Positions 41,188-52,696 of a stretch of DNA of 64,000 nt are shown here, one piece after another. The stretch comes from Melieria omissa (lineage: Eukaryota > Arthropoda > Insecta > Diptera > Ulidiidae). A model generated the notes under the pieces. It was given only the letters and a program-made list of their open reading frames with translations. It was not told where the DNA came from and made no database searches. A program made the position numbers and the translations under genes. The stretch's first letter is position 1. Each line of letters starts with the position of its first letter. Location: NCBI GenBank assembly GCA_963971225.1, contig OZ020270.1, forward strand, positions 21,773,689 to 21,837,688, given 5' to 3'.

Positions 41188-42439
41188 CAATGATAACATG
41201 ATGCGAAACTGAGAGCGCTCGACCACAATACATACTCAAAATCCGCACTAATACACCGATAACATCAGACCTTAGGGTTGATTTTGCCAAACATCAGACC
41301 CGGGGGTTGCACAGAACCGTACTGTTGATTTCCCATACAAGGGCCATGGCGAGGGTTGCGTTTACTTTCAATTTTTTAAACATTGGAAAATCAATTTTAA
41401 TTTCTTTGTAACTATGTAATCTTTTGGAAGAAAAGTGATTAAAAAATTACAATATTTCCCGAAAACCAGTCAAAAGTGTTTTAATACGTGTTTAACACAT
41501 TTTTTATTCAGCTTTTATTGAATTTTATTCGTGAAATTTGAATGAAATGTGAATTTGATGAAAGCTCCAGAGGAGTTTTTGCGATAATTGCGACAGCCAT
41601 ATTTTGCTATCCCTTTTTATACGGGTGCGCATATTAATAGAAAATATATTATATATATGTTATATATATATGTATATGTATATATATGTATATATGATAT
41701 GCGCACCCGTATAAAAAGGGATAGCAAAATATGGCTGTCGCAATTATATAATATAGATATATGCATATATATACATATGTTTTCTGATACGATTTTATAA
41801 TCGCGAAGTAGCAGACTATACTTATAAACATAAATTGTTTACTGTCCGACATTTATTAGTTTCGGCTACTTCTGGTTTTTGTGGTCCGTTTAGTCCGTGT
41901 TTTTTTCGAATTGGGAAACAAACGCATTAAATACATTTTTTTTATTTGTTCCTCTCTGAAATCATTGTTAAAAAAATTGTTAAAATGTTACAAAATCGTT
42001 AAAAAAAAATGGGTAACGCGCCGTATTGCCTCAGTGGTGGTTCGGAAAATGCAAATTAGTTATTATTAGTTTTTACATATGCACAAAGAAATAAGGATTT
42101 CTTTTTTACATCTTTATATCTCTGCATATTACAACTTTTCCCTAACATTTTCATTTAAATTAAATAATTTTGATCATTTCATATATTTTTTCCTTATTTT
42201 ACACTGCTTCGTACAATAAGACTGCGAACATACTTTTTTACAAGTACATAAAAATTGCAACCCCGCGTTAGGAACAAATTTGCAAGTCAGCTGCTTGCTA
42301 CAATACGAATTGTTCCACAAAGAGAGAAAGCTGGCAGGGTTGACGATTTTCTTTTCAGCTCACACGGATTGTGTTCGTGTGACCAAAAAAAACGACAAAA
42401 TTTCGTCAATCCTCTCAGTTTCGCATCATGTTATCATTG
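41188..42439. mobile_element. P-like non-autonomous TIR element
   Basis: The 27-bp inverted ends begin CAATGATAACATGATGCG. The 8-bp duplication gtttcttt is identical at 41180-41187 and 42440-42447. CA...TG ends with an 8-bp duplication suit the P superfamily, though hAT cannot be excluded on size alone. No transposase. It contains the perfect hairpin at 41584-41747. Confidence 0.85.
41584..41747. repeat. Perfect 51-bp inverted repeat with AT loop
   Basis: Arms 41584-41634 and 41697-41747 are exact reverse complements (ataattgcgacagccatatt...). They are separated by 62 bp of TA-rich loop. TA dinucleotides flank the inner attgcgac ends, so it may be a tiny TA-target MITE. A transcript would fold into a long hairpin. 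Confidence 0.9.
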
Positions 42440-42548
42440 GTTTCTTTCTGACTGACTTTTCCCGACGGCTGATGCTGCCACCCTGCACTTGAACAGTGCG
42501 GCCACTGCCGATGTAAATGGTGTAGCCATATCTGCTCCTTACAGTAAT

Positions 42549-43056
42549 ATTCGAGCGATATTATTAAAAAAAATTAATAACACATAATTTTTGTTATGGA
42601 ATTTTAAACTTCAGGTATTTTAAAACCCGTCTACCAAAAAACCTTTAAAAACAAATTGCAGTATATTTTTCTTTATTTGTTTATAAAAATATATTCAAAC
42701 TGGGGTTTTTAGAGTAGACAAATAGTTATAAAATGGGCTGCATTAGGCGAGAACTTGTACGTATTCTAGATATGCAAATATTAAGCTACTATATTTTTGA
42801 AAAGATCTTGCCAGTTTTTCCCTATTTGAGCAAATATCAGCAAATATGTAAATCATGCTAAACCACGTCTATTAATATAATTCGAGTATTGTATAAAGTA
42901 CATTTTGGTTAAGATTAAGTATTGTATCAAAGCTTTATAAATTTTTTCCGTTGAAGTCCATCGAAAAAGAAGTGTTTTGAAACTTAGTATTTGATTTAGT
43001 AGTTGATGAATCCTTGCGATTTTTTATACTGTGAAGAAAATATGTAAGTGTACTAC
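42549..43056. other. Outer hAT interior between the BEL and P insertions
   Basis: AT-rich, no ORF. It ends in gtgtactac, the left side of the P target. The corresponding uninterrupted sequence (gtgtactactcaaag) is preserved in the other hAT copy at about 52617. Confidence 0.7.
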
Positions 43057-43998
43057 CACTAAGCAAATAAACACATAGAGGTACCACGCAATACAAAATT
43101 TTTCGGTCACGCAAATCTAGCACAGTAGGTCCCACACGTACATCGGCTATACGAAGTTTTGTCGCTGGCTTCGTCAAACTTAAATTTTCGAAGTTTATCT
43201 TCATTCTTTGTGGGATGTTCGACAAGGAACATCAATTGCGAGCTGTGCTGTGCTGCTTGGCACGAGACGGTACGCCGCGGCGTACCGTTTGCAAATTCGA
43301 ATATGCAAGGGTGTGTGTCCGTGTGAAAATAAATGTGCGTGTTGCTTGTGTATGCGCTGAGGCAAATGAAAACAATACGATCGTTGCTCGAGAAACTGCA
43401 CAAGATGAAAAGCAAATTGAATTTCCATGGCTTTCGGTTCTGCTATGAATAATGAACCATGTGAATTTACAAAGGCGTACAGTAGAGTGTGCGTTCCTAT
43501 TGATAAAAAACCAAAACCATGAATTTCTGCTGTGCAATGTTGGCATTCATGTAGGCTACGTTGCCTTCTGACCTAATAAAATTCATACCGATAAATTTTT
43601 AAATTCATATAATAATAGCAACATATTATTATTTATTATTATCATTTCCTTAACATTTATATTATTTAGCAGTTTTATGTGTTCTTTAGTATTTTTATTT
43701 TATTCTTATTTTTCGGTTTACTTGCAATTTTCTCTTTGAGCCAAATGCAATTTTTTCTTAGCAAAATTATTAAAAAGTAATCTAATATAAATTGCTTATG
43801 TTCCCTACAAGTAGACGGTTCTGAAAACCACAATTTGTATTCATCTACTTTTGTTACGTTTGCAACACACAAATTGTACAAAAGCTTTTTTATATTGGAG
43901 GAATGAGGGGTTGCCTTAAAAAACGTATGAAATGTGTTGTAAAAGATTTTTGAAACAAAAAAAATTTGTCGATTGGAGCTTTTAGTTTTAAACTACTG

Positions 43999-46900
43999 TT
44001 AAAATAGTTGAAATTTTTTTAAAAATATAAACATTTCGTTTCCTTGTAAATTACAAAGCTCATCTTTTATTAACTTTTTGCAGTTATGACAGTCAAATTT
44101 TTCAATAGTTTTCATCAATATGAAACCAGAGAAATAACGAAGGGAACCATCACTCATATGTTCATTTTTTATAATCCCTAAGGCATTTGAAGAATTCGCT
44201 TTCTCTGCATCAGATATGTCCTTTGATAAGCAAAATTCTTCACCGAACTCTTGATTTATAGCATTTTGAGTTTCATTGTCGATTTCAAACAAACTGGTAT
44301 TATTGTCAATTGTTATAAATGAACCTTCGTCAGTTGGTTCACAATTGGAGGTTCCTGCCGTAAATGCTATTATTTTCATTGAGATCATTTTCGCAAGCAT
44401 TTGGTCAAACTCAAAAAGTGAAGGATTATTGTTTGTAACTACTCTTTTTCTTACCAAATAAAAAAGATTTTCAAGCGGGTCTTGATTAAGTCTTGATAAT
44501 AAAAGAAAATTGGATTTTTCCGCCCAGATATCTTGTGAAAGAGACAAAACGGAAGTAATTGATAAAACTATACCATTTAAACAGTATACCGTTTTCGGAT
44601 ACTGACAACTTTTGACATAGTTTTTCATTTCCTTCAAATAATTTTCGATATTGTTATTCTCACGAAGAGCTGATCGGAAAGGATTTTTATCAAAAAGAAC
44701 ATGGCTATTCAAACAATCAAAAAGTCTGTTTATTTTTTCAATAAATATAGCTGTGGACAAAGCTTTCTCTTTGCAATCATTATAACAGCCATTTTCAACC
44801 AAAGATTTTATGGCTGCGGATACAGTATGGCTAAATATTTGAGTTGCGTATTTAACCTTCATTTTTTCAAATTAATTAGGATAAATATGTTTTTTTGTCA
44901 ATTTGGGACAAAGGCGGGTTGAATTGTTTTTATCTAATTCATATAACCTGCAAATAATTGACCAAGAAATTTGTCCATCAGGCGAAGTGATATCATTTCG
45001 TGTTAAAATATTTCTTAGTGATTTTATTAGATGGGGAACATCGTACAATGCATAAATTGATTTCGAATCTACGACGGTAAATGGCGATTCAGACGTTATT
45101 CCCAATTTAGCGAATGAAGATCTGTTGTTTGACCCTTGATCACACACAATTGCTCTTACGTTTATACCCAGTTTTTGAGAAATTTTTACATTATTTTTTA
45201 TAATTTCTTTAAGTTCATTTGACGTCAAGCCGGTAGAAGAAGCGTAATAGCTCAAAACGTATTTCCAATTTGAATACAGCCCCCTTAGCATAAAAACGCA
45301 AACTCGACCAGTAAGTTGGATTTTTCTTTCGGTTCCATCATCAACAAAGCCCACAACTTCATCATTAAACAGATTGTACTGTAAATGTTTTCTGACAGAA
45401 AATTCATCGAACATCAAAACAGCTTCTCGTTCGTCGATATTCATAACTTGAAAAATTTTTTCAAGCGCGCTAAACAATTTTTGGCTTATGCCTGGCTGCA
45501 ATGATTTTATTGGAGCCCATCTTAGCAACGACGTTTTAGAAGGTAAATTTAATTTCAGTTCGTCCCTTAAGCGGCCTTTAGACGGTCGCACATGTTTGCA
45601 ATCATGTGCGATGGGGGAAATGTGCGATGGGGGAAATGTGCGATGAGCGTTTACACGGTCAAACATGTGCGCACACTTCAGTTGTCTCGCTGCTGCCAAC
45701 GAAGCAACATGGTATGCGCTTTCGCATCAATTTCTTTAAATTTGCATAAAAGCACATCTATGCTGCGTTTCTTTTAATTTTTATTTTTATATTCTTCACC
45801 TTTTACTTTTCACAGTTCGGGATTGTGTTTATACACCTCAAAGAACTCCTTCCATAATATTTGATTTTTTTGCGACGCCATCCTCACTGCTCGCTGTCCA
45901 CCGATCGAATGAAAAAATGCACTATGTGTGTCACACAGCCGTTTACACGGTCGCACATGTGCGTCGCGCCGACAGAGAAATCAAAAAATTTTGAAAACCG
46001 TCGCACATGTCCGACGACACGAATTTCTTACATTTACACGGTCATTCTTCTCGTCGCGCCGCACATGATTGCGGTCATGTGCGACCGTCTAAAGACCACT
46101 TTAAGAATTGGTAAGAAGCTGCAGAATAAAAGAACATGCTTTGTGCTATAACTTTTTCTTTTTCTTGCCAAAGAACTCTTTTCTTTAGTAACATTTTACA
46201 AAATATGGCAGTATTTTTGGACAAAGATTTCTTAGCGACAAAATCATCAACTGCCTGTTCTATATTAGTCGCTCTTATTTTTTTGTTTCTTTTATACTTA
46301 TTCGAAAGCAAATTTTTCTGTAATTTTACAATCTTTCTCTTTTGGTCATAAATAATTTTTTTTTTGTTTTTTAATGTCACCGCATGCGTCCCAATATTTC
46401 TTTCTGTAAAAAGCTTCGTTTTGTTCCCTTTTTAAACAATAAGTGTAGTATTGGTCTTCTTCTTTTTTTTTTATTTCCGTTCCCAAATTGTTGGACAAAT
46501 TTTTCCACGCATTATTTCTGCAAGGATCCTCAAAAGCCAAAAAATCTGCAATATCTCCCACAGTGTCCATTGAAGAGTCTGACAATTGTATTGGATCATC
46601 AAAATTTTTAAATTCTGCGAAAGGAAGTGCTTGACGTTGAATCGAAACATATTGATCAATTTCATCCTCTATTTCATTGAAATCAAATAAATGGGGGGAG
46701 CTCTCTGTGTTACTTTGGGAAGTTATTTTTTTAGGTTCAGGTTGAGAGTTGGTATCGCGTTCTTTTTCAGAAGTCTGTTACCAATAAACTTAGGTTCAAA
46801 ATGGTTATCACAAATAAATGCCTTGTCGATATTTTCATCTTTTTTGAGATTGCATTTTGCGATCCATTTATTTCTGAAATATTCATTTTTCGGAAATTTA

Positions 46901-47010
46901 AAAAGCCAAACTTTAAGAGACCCGTAATCATTCCTATAGCTCCTTTGACAGGAAAAAATAGCGCATTTCTTGTTATTTTTACGCTTTTTGTCGAACTTAC
47001 TTATATTCAT
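43999..47010 (-). pseudogene. P-element transposase with THAP domain, broken
   Basis: From ATG at 47010 the frame gives a THAP zinc-binding domain (CAIFSC ... W ... CDNHF ... AIPTL, residues about 16-90). A homopolymer frameshift near 46725 breaks it. The next frame continues through an acidic linker (DSSMDTVGDIADFLAFED) and a Lys-rich coiled coil to 46101. A 530-bp TTAA element (45571-46100) follows, and the frame resumes exactly. The core (LMFDEFSVRKHL, IVCDQGSNNR, YDVPHLIKSLRN) is typical of P transposases. A TAA at 44872-44874 interrupts it, and the C-terminal part (LLSRLNQDPLENLF) runs to 43999. Three lesions mean no full-length protein. Confidence 0.85.
45571..46100. mobile_element. TTAA-target MITE inside the P transposase
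   Basis: TTAA at 45567-45570 and 46101-46104 flanks ends sharing CTTTAGACGGTCGCACATG in inverted orientation. Internal gcgcacatg/catgtgcg motifs recur many times. The P reading frame is continuous over the TTAA, proving the insertion. Probably piggyBac-type. Confidence 0.85.
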
Positions 47011-47089
47011 GATAAAAACTTGATGACGTTAATACGAGTAAAATCAAGTCAAGTTTCAAAAAAAGGGTCGTCAACAAAATTGTTTAGGG

Positions 47090-47300
47090 ATTGAACCACG
47101 TCAGAATTCGCTTAAATGTTTAAATTTAAACAAATTGTTTGGGATTCAACCACGTCAGAATTCGCTTAAATTTTTCAATTTAAACAAATTGTTTGGGATT
47201 CAGCCACGTCAGAATTCGCTTACATTTTGAAATTTAAACAAATTGTTTTTGATTCAACTACGTCAGAATTCGCTTAAATTTTTTAATTCGAACAAAATTT
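47090..47300. repeat. 54-bp tandem repeat, four copies, in the P element leader
   Basis: Units beginning gattcaaccacgtcagaatt occur at about 47090, 47143, 47197 and 47251, each followed by cgctta, an AT spacer and aacaaattgttt. They sit upstream of the THAP start codon. Confidence 0.88.
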
Positions 47301-48167
47301 TCAAATCAGTTAACGCAAGGCATACGAAAACACGCAACCAGGCAGCGCAACGATTAGATTGATAATGAGCTGTTCTCAGCAAATTTGTTGAAGCGAAAGC
47401 GATCGCCAACGAAAAAAGGTATACACACAAAAAATAAGCGCGAACAAGTGAAATTGTGTTGTTGCTTTTGTTGGCATTTTTGGTGGTTGATTATTTCATT
47501 GCGTGTGAAGGCAACGCACACAATTTTGCGAATGTTTTCGATAAGCCAAAGTGCGTATGGGACCTGCTGCGCTGAAAGCAAGGCGCATAACAGCAGCAAT
47601 AAGATCATTACAGCGCACCAGGGCTGCCGAACGTACTACTATAGTAGTATTTTACTACTATTTCATCATCTGTACTACCGTACTACCCACAGGCCGATTG
47701 TACTACTATTTTCTGAAATATAAGTTTTAGCAGTTGAATTTTCATATTTTAAGTAAGGCTAAGTTTAAGTTACCAAACTGAACATTGCCGAAGCACGAAA
47801 TTCCAACCAATGTTGCTGTTTTTTATTTCTAACCAAATATCTTTGGTTCGTGGGCAGCCCTACCACATGTGTTTCCATATTATGGCGTTCAAACTGACGA
47901 CTTAAACGTGTTTAATGTGCTTAAACACGTTAAATGAACAAAACCAGTTCGAAAACCTGTTCATTCACATGCAATTGTTGTTGGAAATTAAACGTGTTAA
48001 ACCATTTAACATGTTTTGAAACGAGTTTAACGCAAGGTTGCATCCGAAAGCTTTCTATGAAAAAGCTTTTTTGTCAACTGAACACAGCGCACACCCTAAA
48101 CACAAACCAGAAAAAAACATCCATACAGATTCAGCTGTCAATTTATCACAACAAAACCAATCAAATA

Positions 48168-48737
48168 CACCTAAGTCTGTTTTTACACGGTCTTTTTTTA
48201 CACGGTTTTGATATAACACGGTTTGAAAATTGAATATTTTTAATTTTTTTACACGATTTTATTCCATTTAGCACGATTTGAAATTTTATGTACTTAAATT
48301 TTTTTTGTCAAATTTAATTTTTGCGAAGTATGTTCATATCACAAAAAAGTATTTATGAAAGAAAAAAGTCTGAAACCATCGATAGTATCGATAGTGCTAT
48401 CGATAGTTTGCGAACACTAGCTTAAAGATTTAAGTGAATTCCCTTTTAGCGCGTACAAGCAATTTTTACTGGTCAAAGCAAATGTGAATAGCACTAATTT
48501 AGGGGAATTCCCTTTATGTGCATACAATAAAATTTACTGGTCAGAGCAATTGAAACGTGTTAATATTTTGTGAACTGTCAATGCAATAAGACGTGTTTGG
48601 TAAAGAAATTTTAATAGGTTTTAGAGATTAGGAACAAATCACCCATTTTTGTATACGATCAATGTCTTTTTTTACACGGTTTTTTTTTACACGGCTTCTT
48701 CTGGAACCAATCTACCGTGTAAAAACAGACTTAGGTG
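48168..48737. mobile_element. TA-target MITE at the Harbinger tip
   Basis: TA at 48166-48167 and 48738-48739 flanks CACCTAAGTCTGTTTTTACA and its inverse. The motif ttttttacacgg recurs near both ends. No ORF. Tc1/mariner or pogo-type by target. Confidence 0.85.
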
Positions 48738-48882
48738 TACTACGTTTACATTGAGCCCAAATGCGTAGTTTGAGATGAGTCATTTCAAAGTGTTTACATT
48801 GCCTCATTCGCATCTCGTTTAACAGCTGATTTGTGTTGTTTTGAATTTTGAATTTACGCTGTGAATTTCAAAAATTGTGAAA

Positions 48883-50329
48883 ATGGACACAAATCTGCAG
48901 AATTTTTTAATAATAGACCAAATCAACCGATTTAATCAATTACGAGCTGCTTTAGAAGCCCTTACGCGCTTCTGCAATCATTATATGCAAAATCGCCGAC
49001 GCATAAAAGCAAAAAAAAGGAGAGTCCAATTGCAATTGCATATGTTGGTTCGCTTGTCCATCGGGAGCCCGAAGGCAAGCAAACGGTTTTGGATGAAGGT
49101 ACTTTAGTGTGTTGAAAGTGAAATAGCAAACGTGTATAATTGTTCTGCAATTATTAGCCTCGCCGAAGCAATTTCTGGGAGCAAGAAGTTCCCGAAAGCG
49201 GCGACGACTTCTTCAAGGAAAATTTTCGGATGACAAGAGAAACGTTCATGGAATTAGTGGATAACATGAAAAATTTTACAAAAAGTGCATCTAATTTTCG
49301 GCAACCTATACCGTTGGACAAAAGGACTGCAATTGCCGTTTACGCTCTTGGCTCTTCCGCAGAATACAGGACAATAGGAAATCTATTCGGCGTTTCAAAA
49401 TCTACAGTTTGCATGGTTTTAAAGGAATTTTGCAGGGAATTTTGGGCTGTTATGAAACCTAAATATCTGAATGCGTATCCACTTAATGAATCAACAGTGC
49501 GAGATTGTGTCCAAGGATTCAAAAAATTAGGATTCCCGCAATGCATCAGCGCTGTTGGTAAAACAAAATTCAGTTATGCACATATAAACAAGTGTTTATT
49601 AACTCAAATCCTTTTTAGATGGGTGCCACATTGAAGTACGACCCCGGTCCGATGATGCCGTTGACTACTATAACTACAAAGGGTGGTATTCCACAGTATT
49701 ACTTGCTTCAGTAGATTATAGGTTGGTACAGAGTTTAGTTTGCAAAATAATACTCCAAGACTTTCATTTTCTCTTTCTCATTTTCAGGTACAGGTTCATG
49801 TATATCAACGTTGGCGCCCCTGGCCGGTGCAATGACTCCCAAATTTTCGAAAAATCATCCTTAAAACAGCATCATCTAAACCCTATTCTGAAGCAGATGT
49901 CTACCCCAATAAATGGAGTGAATATTCCAGTTGTGATGCTTGGGGACTCTGCTTTTCGGTTTTCGGATATATTAATGAAACCCTACCCATACAAAGCCAC
50001 TACGAATGCGTATGAAAAAAAATTCAATTATACCCTCTCGAAATGCAGAAGAGTGGTTGAAAATGCATTTGGACACCTGAAAGGTAGATTTCGACGAATT
50101 GGGAAAGGCCTGGACAACCACATTGACAACACAAGTCTTATTATAAAAAGTGCATGCGTTTTGCATAACTTTTTAAACGAAAAAAATGATGCTATAAATA
50201 TGCGTTGGATGCAACAACTTCGAGAACAAGAAGAATCTCTGTTCCGACCGCAGCCGGAGGGGAATTGCACCCTGACTGACAATGACCGTACAGCTGAAAA
50301 TATAAGAGCTGCAATATCGGTTTATTTAG
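48883..50329 (+). CDS. PIF/Harbinger DDE nuclease (transposase)
   Basis: Exons 48883-49098, 49158-49557, 49619-49721 and 49788-50329 join in frame with GT-AG borders (420 residues to that point). The HTH-like part includes RTIGNLFGVSKSTVCMVLKE. The catalytic triad is visible: Asp in VDGCHIEV (codon spanning 49557/49619), Asp in LGDSAF, Glu in VVENAFGHLKGRFRR. The last exon ends in a good donor (ttag|gtaaat), and I could not find the terminal exon. Reading through would run antisense to the neighbour. No stop or shift is seen, so the nuclease may be intact. It cuts and moves the element together with the Myb/SANT partner. Confidence 0.85.
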
Positions 50330-50339
50330 GTAAATGTTT

Positions 50340-51141
50340 TTATTTTTTATTTAAAATTTCTAGCAATGATTTCTGGAAGCCTTCCGATGAAGTAACGAAT
50401 TTTTCCAAGAGTTCGTTTCTACGTTCTTCAATAGATATCAGAACTGCATCGGTTTCCCGTTCTTCCTGCGCAATTTCTTTCAACAGCTCCTTTGTTTCCA
50501 TTAGCTCTCTAGTAATGCCAGTGCTGTCTCTTTGTTTATTTTTTTTAGAGCACCCAGCACATTCGGACAGTGGAGACTGTGGAACTACAGGAGATTCTGA
50601 GCAGTTGCTTAATGAACTGTCGGCGAGTGAATTTGTGGATGTTGGGGGAATGGCAACATAGTCTGGAATGTTTTTTTCTATATTGAATGTTTTTGCATGT
50701 AATAATAGATAATAAATGTTGATATACCTATGCTCTCTTCAATCAGCTCTTCAATGTTGTTGCACTTAAAACTGCCCAAAATTTCATGTACCGTGCGATA
50801 TAAAGGCCACTCTGAGGGTGTTCCTCCCGACACACCCACCTTACCCTTTTCCTTTCTGAAAAAATACAACACATTCATTGCACTACAGTTTGCAACTGGC
50901 ACATCAAAGAAATCAATAATTTAATTTACCTATATCTACCAGTGAGGTTATTTATCTTTGTTCGGACTTCCTCACTGGAGACGCACAGTCCAGATTCCCC
51001 CAGTGACTCTGCAATGTCCTTAAAAATGTGACCGTTTTTTCTTGTCCCACGCAATTCCACAATTTTCTCTCGCCACAGCTCGCAAAGAAGCTCTTCTCCA
51101 GCCGCTGACCACAGAAACTTTCTTTTTTTGGCTTTCTCCAT
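50340..51141 (-). CDS. Harbinger Myb/SANT-like DNA-binding protein
   Basis: Three minus-strand exons, 50930-51141, 50728-50855 and 50340-50662, give 220 residues with stop at 50340-50342. Exon 1 is a Myb/SANT-like domain (FLWSAAGEELLCELWREKI ... VRTKINNLTGRYR). Exon 2 contains PSEWPLYRTVHEILG. The C-terminus is a coiled coil (METKELLKEIAQEERETDA). In characterised Harbingers this partner brings the nuclease to the nucleus and the element ends. The open frame and phased introns suggest it is intact. Confidence 0.85.
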
Positions 51142-51502
51142 ATCTAGGTATTCAATATAAAAAAATAAAAGAAAATATTTACATTAAATGTAATATTATT
51201 GTTAAAATTACGAATAAGCGATACTTACCAATCGGTATTTGCGCAGATTTTCAATTTGAATTTCGTTTGTTTTGATTTTGAACTGTCAAAAAGAAGCAAA
51301 AGCTTTTGAAGCGTTTGAGAGCGCTTTCATTTTGCGATGCGTTCGATAAAATTGGTCATGTTTTATCGCATTTGCTTCGTCGTTTTGTTGAAATGAGTCA
51401 TTTCGTCGATTTGAATTTGTATGGGGAAATGCGTGATTTGGCTTCGCATTTGAGAATTTTTGCCCAAATCACGCATTTGGGCTCAATGTAAACGTAGTAA
51501 AA

Positions 51503-52696
51503 CATTGAAAATGTGAAAATTTTGAAATATATAAAAATTATCGTTTTGCTCGCACTGCTTTCATTCCATTCATTGCTTTTTTGTGGAATCTGAATACAAG
51601 GCGTCTAATATTGAATGAAGTTGAGTACGATGCCGTGGTTTATGAAATATGCGCCAATATTTCGCTCGAATTATGTTCCCAGCACATCAGTTAACAAAAT
51701 TATTTGTTTGTTGTTTGTAAACAAACTGCTGTCAAATTAAACTTCATTGAGCAGTCTGGACGGTTGTGTTCAATAAAAAGCTCTTTTTACTTAAACTAGT
51801 TTAAATGAGTCAGTTTGAACGCCATATATGTTTCACTTTTTGATGGACTTTTTTCAATCAAGCAAATGAGCTCGTCGTAGAGTTGCCGTTGTGCGACTAA
51901 AGTGACAATTGCACCTTTTTGAACCGCGTTGCCAAATGCTGTTCGTATAATAGTTCACATTATTCTAATCATATGATATAAGATGTTGATAGTCATAAAT
52001 AGGTATCGGATTTATATGCAAAAACTATACAAACACTATGCAAAAAATGCAAAAATACGCAAAATATGCAAACATATGCAAATATACAGTGCATATGTTA
52101 GCTCATTTTTAATATTTTTCAATAAAAATATTTTCTGTCTTGGTCCCACTCAAATCGGAAGCTCCAAAAAAATATGCATTTGCATATAAACCCGATCCCT
52201 AGTCATAAACTTTGAAAACAACGCAGCAGATGCGATACCCAAAAATGAACATCGTGAAATAATAGAGTAATATTACTGTATTTAAATACAAATTAACTTA
52301 TACATTTTTGTACATTCTTGTAGGAACCTTTTACAATTTGATAAAGACAATAAAGTGGTTGCTGGGACGTCGACGAGTCAGAAAAATTAAACTAAGGTGA
52401 AACTCGTAATCATTAGAATATCCTGATATAAGTGTATAAAATCGTTCGATTTCTCTTGGGGTTGACATTTTTTTTAACCATATTCGATAACGATATTTGA
52501 TATTAATAAAAAATTTTAATAATACTTAGTTTTATTATCGAATTTTCAACTTATAAAACAAATTGCGGGAAAATTTTTGTTGAATCATTTTTTTACATTG
52601 TTTAGAAAATATACATGTGTACTACTCAAAGTCCATAAATACTACCCAAAAATCACAATTTGTACTACTGAAGAAAAATTGAAAACGGCAGCACTG
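51503..52696. other. Right parts of the nested TIR and inner hAT elements
   Basis: 51503-51826 belongs to the TIR element. 51827-52696 is inner hAT sequence and aligns with 32880-33200 of the outer copy (for example cgttgccaaa and gatgcgatacccaaaa). An extra stretch of about 280 bp at 51935-52215 is absent from the outer copy. No genes. Confidence 0.6.

Larger units (their letters stand above)
33399..42543 (-). mobile_element. BEL/Pao LTR retrotransposon with three insertions
   Basis: Minus-strand element flanked by the 5-bp duplication gtaat (33394-33398, 42544-42548). The left LTR (33399-33742) is 344 bp. The right LTR (40513-42543) is split by a solo gypsy LTR and a P-like MITE, and without them it is also 344 bp. 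Gag (38912-39979) and pol (33764-37918) belong to one reading frame, separated by a Transib-like insertion at 37744-38934. No envelope ORF. Apart from the insertions the coding region looks well preserved, suggesting this element was young when it was hit. Confidence 0.95.
40513..42543 (-). repeat. 5' LTR of the BEL element, split by two insertions
   Basis: The pieces 40513-40641, 41069-41187 and 42448-42543 add up to exactly 344 bp, the length of the other LTR. This independently confirms the borders of both inserted elements. Confidence 0.93.
48166..51499. mobile_element. PIF/Harbinger transposon with both genes
   Basis: Inverted ends read TACTACGTTTACATTGAGCC (continuing to about 28 bp), with aaa on both sides (48163-48165, 51500-51502) as a possible 3-bp duplication. 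A 570-bp MITE occupies the TA at its left tip. It encodes a DDE nuclease on plus and a Myb/SANT-like protein on minus, converging near 50335, the standard two-gene layout of this superfamily. Confidence 0.85.
47881..51826. mobile_element. TIR element of unknown family, host of the Harbinger
   Basis: 18-bp perfect inverted repeats TATGGCGTTCAAACTGAC lie at 47881-47898 and 51809-51826. Similar ttaaacgtgttta/ttaaactagttta stretches lie further in. The target duplication is ambiguous because both borders are tatat-like. Its own sequence is only about 0.6 kb, and the rest is the Harbinger at 48166-51499. Confidence 0.65.
47619..52696. mobile_element. Inner hAT element (same family as the outer one)
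   Basis: The left end is CAGGGCTGCCGAACG and the right end is CGGCAGCACTG. The 8-bp duplication cagcgcac is identical at 47611-47618 and 52697-52704. Both subterminal regions match the outer element (actactatagtagtatttt on the left, tactacccaaaaatc on the right). Most of its length is a further nested TIR element at 47881-51826. Confidence 0.92.

Noticed and set aside
47090..47300. CRISPR-like array
   Set aside because: Repeats and spacers are both similar between units. It is a eukaryotic tandem repeat inside a transposon leader, with no cas genes.
50330..50661. Extension of the Harbinger nuclease frame to 50661
   Set aside because: This stretch is the complement of the last Myb/SANT exon. 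The nuclease homology ends at a good splice donor at 50329.
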